Assembly (NCBI GenBank): GCA_902764825.1
Contig: CACWXL010000004.1
Coordinates: 1-64,000, forward strand
Direction of reading: 5' to 3'
Source: Oscillospiraceae bacterium
GTDB taxonomy: Bacteria > Bacillota > Clostridia > Saccharofermentanales > Saccharofermentanaceae
DNA: 64,000 nucleotides
Shown here: positions 59,781 to 64,000 of the stretch, one piece after another
Numbering within the stretch: the stretch's first letter is position 1
How the letters are laid out: each line of letters opens with the position of its first letter
Notes under the pieces: model-generated
Seen by the model: only the letters and a program-made list of their open reading frames with translations
Told to the model about the DNA's origin: nothing
The model's database searches: none
Program-made: the position numbers and the translations under genes

Positions 59781-61388
59781 TTAACTTAAGAAAGGAGCAG
59801 TTACTGCCTTAAGGCTTTCCCAAATTTTCACCATCGCATACGTATCAAGTCCACAATACTTCAAGAGATAACCTCGGTATTCTTCAAGTTCTTCAGGACT
59901 CATCTTCTCCATGCGCAGGAATGTATTAGCTGCTTCACCACCATTATGTACACCTTCCAAGTTATGATAGTCCAAAGCAGGATCATCAGGAAACAACGCA
60001 GGAAGAACATATTTAATTGAATATGAACCCTTCATGTCTCTGCAGTAATACTGTCTTCCACGGAATGGAACAATCAGATCCTTCATGTTGTCGTGAATGC
60101 TCATCAGATGCTCAGAAAGATCGGAGAACAATTCAGCCATCTCACTTATTCTCAATCTTTCAAATGTCATGTTATATGCAAGTGTACATACTCCCATGGG
60201 TATATCACGACACAGACTTTCAGCAAGGGCTCTTCTCGGGTCTTTTCCTGGATAAGCCAGGAATTCCTTATGTTTTAATTCTCCATCTTCTTCCTCGATG
60301 TAATGCAATGAATATTGGAAGCAAATCTGTCCATAAGGCTTTGAATTATCGTATCTAGGTATCGCTGGGAAGAAACTTTCAAAATCAAGAAAATACAATG
60401 GATAAGTCAGGCCATTAAGAAAATCACTAATCGCACTTACATCTATATGAGGTGGAATGTCATACAATTCGTGTTCTACCTGAAGTCTTGCCTTATCCGA
60501 AACCACATTAAAAAGTTCTTCAAAAGAAACATGTCCGGAATCATAGAGTTTCCACTTATTCTTAGTAAACGTACCGCTTAAATCAAACAAATTAGGCTTA
60601 GGAAGATGTTCTGTACAGTGTTTCCAAAATCCACAGCAGTAAGGCTTAAGGCAGCACTCACCTATTTCCTTATTAGGTTCTTCAGTTTGTTTCAGGTATT
60701 CTCTAAGAGAAGTTATAGTCCTATCAACCATTTCGTAAAGATCCTCAGCATCCCGCGTAAGATCTTCTATAACAAACAACTGATGGATATCAATGTCGCC
60801 TTGTCTTATATATTCATTATTGATATGAACCAAACAAGCTTTATCTACCTCGTACCCAAACTGTTTTATAAGATAATATTGAAAGGCTAAATCAGGAACA
60901 TACTGTGGATGAACACTTGTCGCACACTTGACCTCATATATCTCATAATGGTTGTTTCCTTTGTTCTTAAGGATATCAATACTGCAGAACAACCCTTTGT
61001 ATGAAAATGATGCCTCGGCGATATTTTCCACACCGTTCTTAAGCAGCATCTCAGTTGCAATTAGCATCTTGGATACATCTTTATCAAATGGAACTTCCGT
61101 GTAATCTCCAAGGAGCCCCATGGCAAGATCACCCACGTCATTACCCGTAGCTACGACGGCCTCATTAATGACTGAATCATCAAACAGTTCTGGTCTGTTC
61201 TTCTTAAGCCACAACATCTTCGGACACTGCACGCCACTGCAGAATCTGGACTTTGAGAGCCTGTAATCACCGACATCGTCCGGAGCAACATAAGTCAAGC
61301 CATTCTTAAGTTCACCATGACCGTCCTTACCCCAATCTTTAGAATCGTCTTCGTAATCGTAGATCTTACCGTCGATTTGAATGATCAT
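59781..61388 (-). CDS. Cas4-like nuclease fused to DEDD exonuclease (DUF2779)
   Basis: This 535-aa protein has an N-terminal PD-(D/E)XK Cas4-like domain (about 40-265) with IYEVKCATSVHP and a cysteine set (CSGVQCPKML; CCLKPYCCGFWKHC) suited to an iron-sulfur cluster. The C-terminal DUF2779 domain (about 330-530) is RNase H-like with LYFLDFESFFPAIP, TLAYNMTFE and YCGLDTYAM. It probably degrades or trims DNA or RNA in defence. No CRISPR array or cas genes are seen in the window. Confidence 0.85.
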   Translation of the reverse strand: MIIQIDGKIYDYEDDSKDWGKDGHGELKNGLTYVAPDDVGDYRLSKSRFCSGVQCPKMLWLKKNRPELFDDSVINEAVVATGNDVGDLAMGLLGDYTEVPFDKDVSKMLIATEMLLKNGVENIAEASFSYKGLFCSIDILKNKGNNHYEIYEVKCATSVHPQYVPDLAFQYYLIKQFGYEVDKACLVHINNEYIRQGDIDIHQLFVIEDLTRDAEDLYEMVDRTITSLREYLKQTEEPNKEIGECCLKPYCCGFWKHCTEHLPKPNLFDLSGTFTKNKWKLYDSGHVSFEELFNVVSDKARLQVEHELYDIPPHIDVSAISDFLNGLTYPLYFLDFESFFPAIPRYDNSKPYGQICFQYSLHYIEEEDGELKHKEFLAYPGKDPRRALAESLCRDIPMGVCTLAYNMTFERLRISEMAELFSDLSEHLMSIHDNMKDLIVPFRGRQYYCRDMKGSYSIKYVLPALFPDDPALDYHNLEGVHNGGEAANTFLRMEKMSPEELEEYRGYLLKYCGLDTYAMVKIWESLKAVTAPFLS

Positions 61389-61498
61389 TATTTTTCCCGC
61401 TTAATACAGTATAAATGTGTTTATATATTATTCGGTACACCTGCATGGATAACGTTTTCGCATTCTTCCATTATGTTTCAATATCAACTGCCACATAC

Positions 61499-64000
61499 TT
61501 AAAGAGTATTCAAGTGATACTTCTTTGCTCTCATCTCGAAAGCATGTTCTGTTCCTTCCATTACATTACATATTTCATCTCTTATTTCTTTTTTGTCCAT
61601 AGTGCCTGTCAGTCCAACTTTAACATATCGACTCGAAGAATCCATAGAAACAATATGCTCTGCATCTCCATTTACAGGTATATTAGCGTTGTGTGTTACC
61701 ACAATTATCTGTCTGTGTTTCTTAGATTCTTTAAGTTGTCTAACAACCAGATCATAAACCAGTTTATTATCCAAATCATCCTCTGGTTGATCTAATAGCA
61801 AAGGCTTTTCACCATATGAGAGAATAAACGCAAGAATAGCTGTAGTTTTTTGTCCGGGTGAAGCAGTAACTAAAGGAATTAACTTTCCACTCGATGCCAA
61901 ATAACTTACCTGCAGTTCGTCCTCAGGAATAAAAGACATAATTTGATCAATTTGTGAGTAATCTAATTCTTTAATTGCTTTCTTAAAATATGCCGAAACA
62001 TCATCAACTTCTTCATTACCGATTATGCCTGCAACCAGTTTTCTTAGATAAGTAATTCCCTCTTTTACAGTATTATCAGCTACTAATCCGATATCATCTA
62101 CAGTAGATGCATTTGCTCTAGGAATCATTCTTAACAGCATATCTTCGACAGATTTCTTATTCTTGAATTTTTTATATTCAATTTTAATATCGCTGTTTTC
62201 CCCTAATATTCCTTGAATATAGTTGATCCGGCATTCTCTGATTTTGCTCAATACTTCTTTGTATTTCGCTTCCTGCTTTTCACATTCTTTCTGATTTACT
62301 ACAATTTGTTCTTTTAATTCGCGTATCTCTTTCAACTCCGTTTCTTTTTGCTTATGCATCTCAAGTAATTCATCAAGCCTTTCTTTTTCAAGGTGATGTT
62401 GTTCAAGTATAGATGCAGAAGCCAAATAATTGCTCTGGGCATTCTCAAACTCTTTTTGCCATTGAGTACTCTTTATGTTGAGTTCAAGCACTTGTTGTTG
62501 ATTAATCAACGCATCGCCAATATCAGATACATTTTGGATACTATTCTCTAGTTGTTGCTTTGCTATTAACAATATATTCTTAATCTCATCAGGCAATTTC
62601 TCCGCTGGATCGCATACAGTCTGCTGTGATGCCCAAAGATTCAGTTCGGTACCAACTTCTTTTAGTCTATTAAGATAATCTGTTGTTTCTTTGCTTTCCT
62701 TTTCATATTTCTGCTTTACATTTACTGCATCAGTAATACCTGATTTCTTATATAATTCTATTTGACTTTCTATATCTTTGAGTTCAAGTTCTACTCTCTT
62801 CTCAACGCTTGCACGTTCCTTAATTTCTCGTGTCTCCCGTATTTTATTGGTAAACTCATTTCTACGAGCAATGGCATTATCCTTTAATTCCACAAGTTCT
62901 TTGTTATCCTTGTCAATGAGGTCAGATAACGCGTCAGCACTAAGTGCCAACTCATATATTTGCTTCTGCGTATAAGCATCTAAAGCAAGAAAAGAAATAT
63001 AATCTTGCTCGACTGATTCCCAATCACCCTTGGTATTATTATATTTTTCTATTATGATCCCGTCCGATCCCTTTTTTCCAAAACTCTCTGAAACTCTATA
63101 TAGATCCCCGTTTCTATATATTTCCGTAGTAAGTTTACTGCCATCAGATAAAACACCCTTTCCATACTTGTCAGTAATTTTATAAAATTCGTCTTGTTCT
63201 TTCTTTATGCTTTGTAGATCATCACAATTAGTTGATCTTAACAATCCAGCAAGGGCTCTAACTATAGTTGATTTTCCACTACCCCTTCCACCAATAATAC
63301 TGTTTAACTCGGGATTAAAACCTACATCTATTGGTTTATAAGGACTGATCGACAATTTATCAATATGAACGGATTTCACCCAAACATTGGGCAATTTCGT
63401 TGGTATATCTCTAGTTTCATAGCACGTCTTTATTCTATCACCCGGGGCAAGAAATGCTTGTCTTAGACTCTCTAAATCTGGCGTTTCACCCATTTTTATC
63501 CAAGTATACGTCTTTCCTATGCCCCAAACGCCATGAGTAGAACTGTGTTCATCATGCGGATTATCTGAAGACATAATCATCGGCAATCCAGTTTGTTTAG
63601 CTTTATTATAAGCCAATCTCCATAAACATAACTGTTCTTCAGTTATTGAAGCAAGGTATCGCTCCTGCATTATTTGCAACTGTTCATCTTTTTCACAATC
63701 CCAAATATCAGGATGAACAACTTGAACAGCATCAATGTATTTTCTGCAAAGAATTTCTTTTATTCTTGCATCACTCATACCACTAATACTACTGAAATCG
63801 TCTATATGTGCAGGTATGACAATGCACCCCTCTTTTTTTGCTTTTTCACACACTTCAACTATACTTTTATTTGTACCTTCTGCTTTCCCTATTAAATCTT
63901 TTTTTATGTCAATGCTTGATAAAAAATCTCTAACATCATCTGCGGTTTTATTCGTGTCAAACAAAATAAGCAAATGGATTTTTACAGAGTCACACGTCAC
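61499..64000 (-). CDS. PHP-domain/SMC-like ATPase (TrlF family), 5' end beyond the window
   Basis: The visible 833 residues begin within a PHP phosphoesterase-like domain (PAHIDDFSS, MSSDNPHDEHSS). Walker A GGRGSGKST follows (near residue 240), then long coiled coils (about 400-610) and a C-terminal ABC half with LLLDQPEDDLDN and VVTHNANIP. The layout is that of TrlF-family and related PHP-SMC ATPases found in defence islands. The start lies right of 64000. Confidence 0.82.
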   Translation of the reverse strand: MTCDSVKIHLLILFDTNKTADDVRDFLSSIDIKKDLIGKAEGTNKSIVEVCEKAKKEGCIVIPAHIDDFSSISGMSDARIKEILCRKYIDAVQVVHPDIWDCEKDEQLQIMQERYLASITEEQLCLWRLAYNKAKQTGLPMIMSSDNPHDEHSSTHGVWGIGKTYTWIKMGETPDLESLRQAFLAPGDRIKTCYETRDIPTKLPNVWVKSVHIDKLSISPYKPIDVGFNPELNSIIGGRGSGKSTIVRALAGLLRSTNCDDLQSIKKEQDEFYKITDKYGKGVLSDGSKLTTEIYRNGDLYRVSESFGKKGSDGIIIEKYNNTKGDWESVEQDYISFLALDAYTQKQIYELALSADALSDLIDKDNKELVELKDNAIARRNEFTNKIRETREIKERASVEKRVELELKDIESQIELYKKSGITDAVNVKQKYEKESKETTDYLNRLKEVGTELNLWASQQTVCDPAEKLPDEIKNILLIAKQQLENSIQNVSDIGDALINQQQVLELNIKSTQWQKEFENAQSNYLASASILEQHHLEKERLDELLEMHKQKETELKEIRELKEQIVVNQKECEKQEAKYKEVLSKIRECRINYIQGILGENSDIKIEYKKFKNKKSVEDMLLRMIPRANASTVDDIGLVADNTVKEGITYLRKLVAGIIGNEEVDDVSAYFKKAIKELDYSQIDQIMSFIPEDELQVSYLASSGKLIPLVTASPGQKTTAILAFILSYGEKPLLLDQPEDDLDNKLVYDLVVRQLKESKKHRQIIVVTHNANIPVNGDAEHIVSMDSSSRYVKVGLTGTMDKKEIRDEICNVMEGTEHAFEMRAKKYHLNTL

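Noticed and set aside
59781..61388. CRISPR association suggested by the Cas4-like domain
   Set aside because: No direct-repeat array or other cas gene in the window; DUF2779 proteins also occur without CRISPR.

Overview
The window looks like a low-to-moderate-GC anaerobic Firmicute of class Clostridia. The support is AGGAGG-type ribosome binding sites, many lipobox lipoproteins, Tn916-type Xis/Int pairs, a DUF503 (YlxP) protein, a Y-family polymerase/YolD pair, and an oxygen-sensitive nitrogenase-like operon. I cannot name the genus. The DNA alternates between chromosomal blocks and accessory blocks.

1-2313 is the right end of an integrative element (xis, tyrosine int). It ends in a sequence resembling the 3' end of a tRNA-Ser gene. 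2354-9549 is mostly minus-strand lipoproteins, a TIGR00266 protein and a large solute-binding lipoprotein; one lipoprotein gene has an in-frame stop.

10032-26236 is the most coherent chromosomal block and looks like a sulfur-acquisition locus. It holds a minimal nitrogenase-like operon (D-like, K-like, NifH, NifB-like, plus a MORN-like protein), two LysR regulators and an HD/Cys-rich operon. It also holds a six-gene ABC operon (sulfonate-type importer, DUF4418, FtsX/LolD-like pair) and metY. The gene set resembles methylthio-alkane reductase loci, which release methanethiol for methionine synthesis. The LysR gene beside the nitrogenase-like operon is preceded by a Met/Cys-rich 33-codon leader peptide, an antiterminator arm and an intrinsic terminator, suggesting ribosome-mediated attenuation by methionine or cysteine supply.

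29124-37881 is a tandem array of two small integrative elements at the 3' end of a TIGR02452 gene. Element A carries AbiEi, AbiEii and a TOTE-type primase-helicase. Element B carries small unknown genes, a phosphatase, xis and int. Its regulatory region is a 320-base duplicate of the one at the left of the window. A covarying hairpin motif occurs three times.

37874-44492 returns to chromosome-like genes: TIGR02452, GNAT, Y-family polymerase with YolD-like partner, esterase, AlkZ-related protein and a lipoprotein. It includes a type I toxin with a duplicated antisense RNA unit.

44715-64000 is an accessory and defence island. It holds a second DnaB-type helicase, several unknown genes, two WYL-domain regulators (one fused to leucine-rich repeats), a Doc toxin with a 40-aa antitoxin, a metallophosphoesterase, a DUF262/DUF1524 protein, a Cas4-like/DEDD nuclease (DUF2779) and a PHP-SMC-like ATPase running off the right edge. 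Seven copies of a 20-base dyad (ATG...CAT) sit upstream of seven transcription units, consistent with a WYL-controlled regulon.
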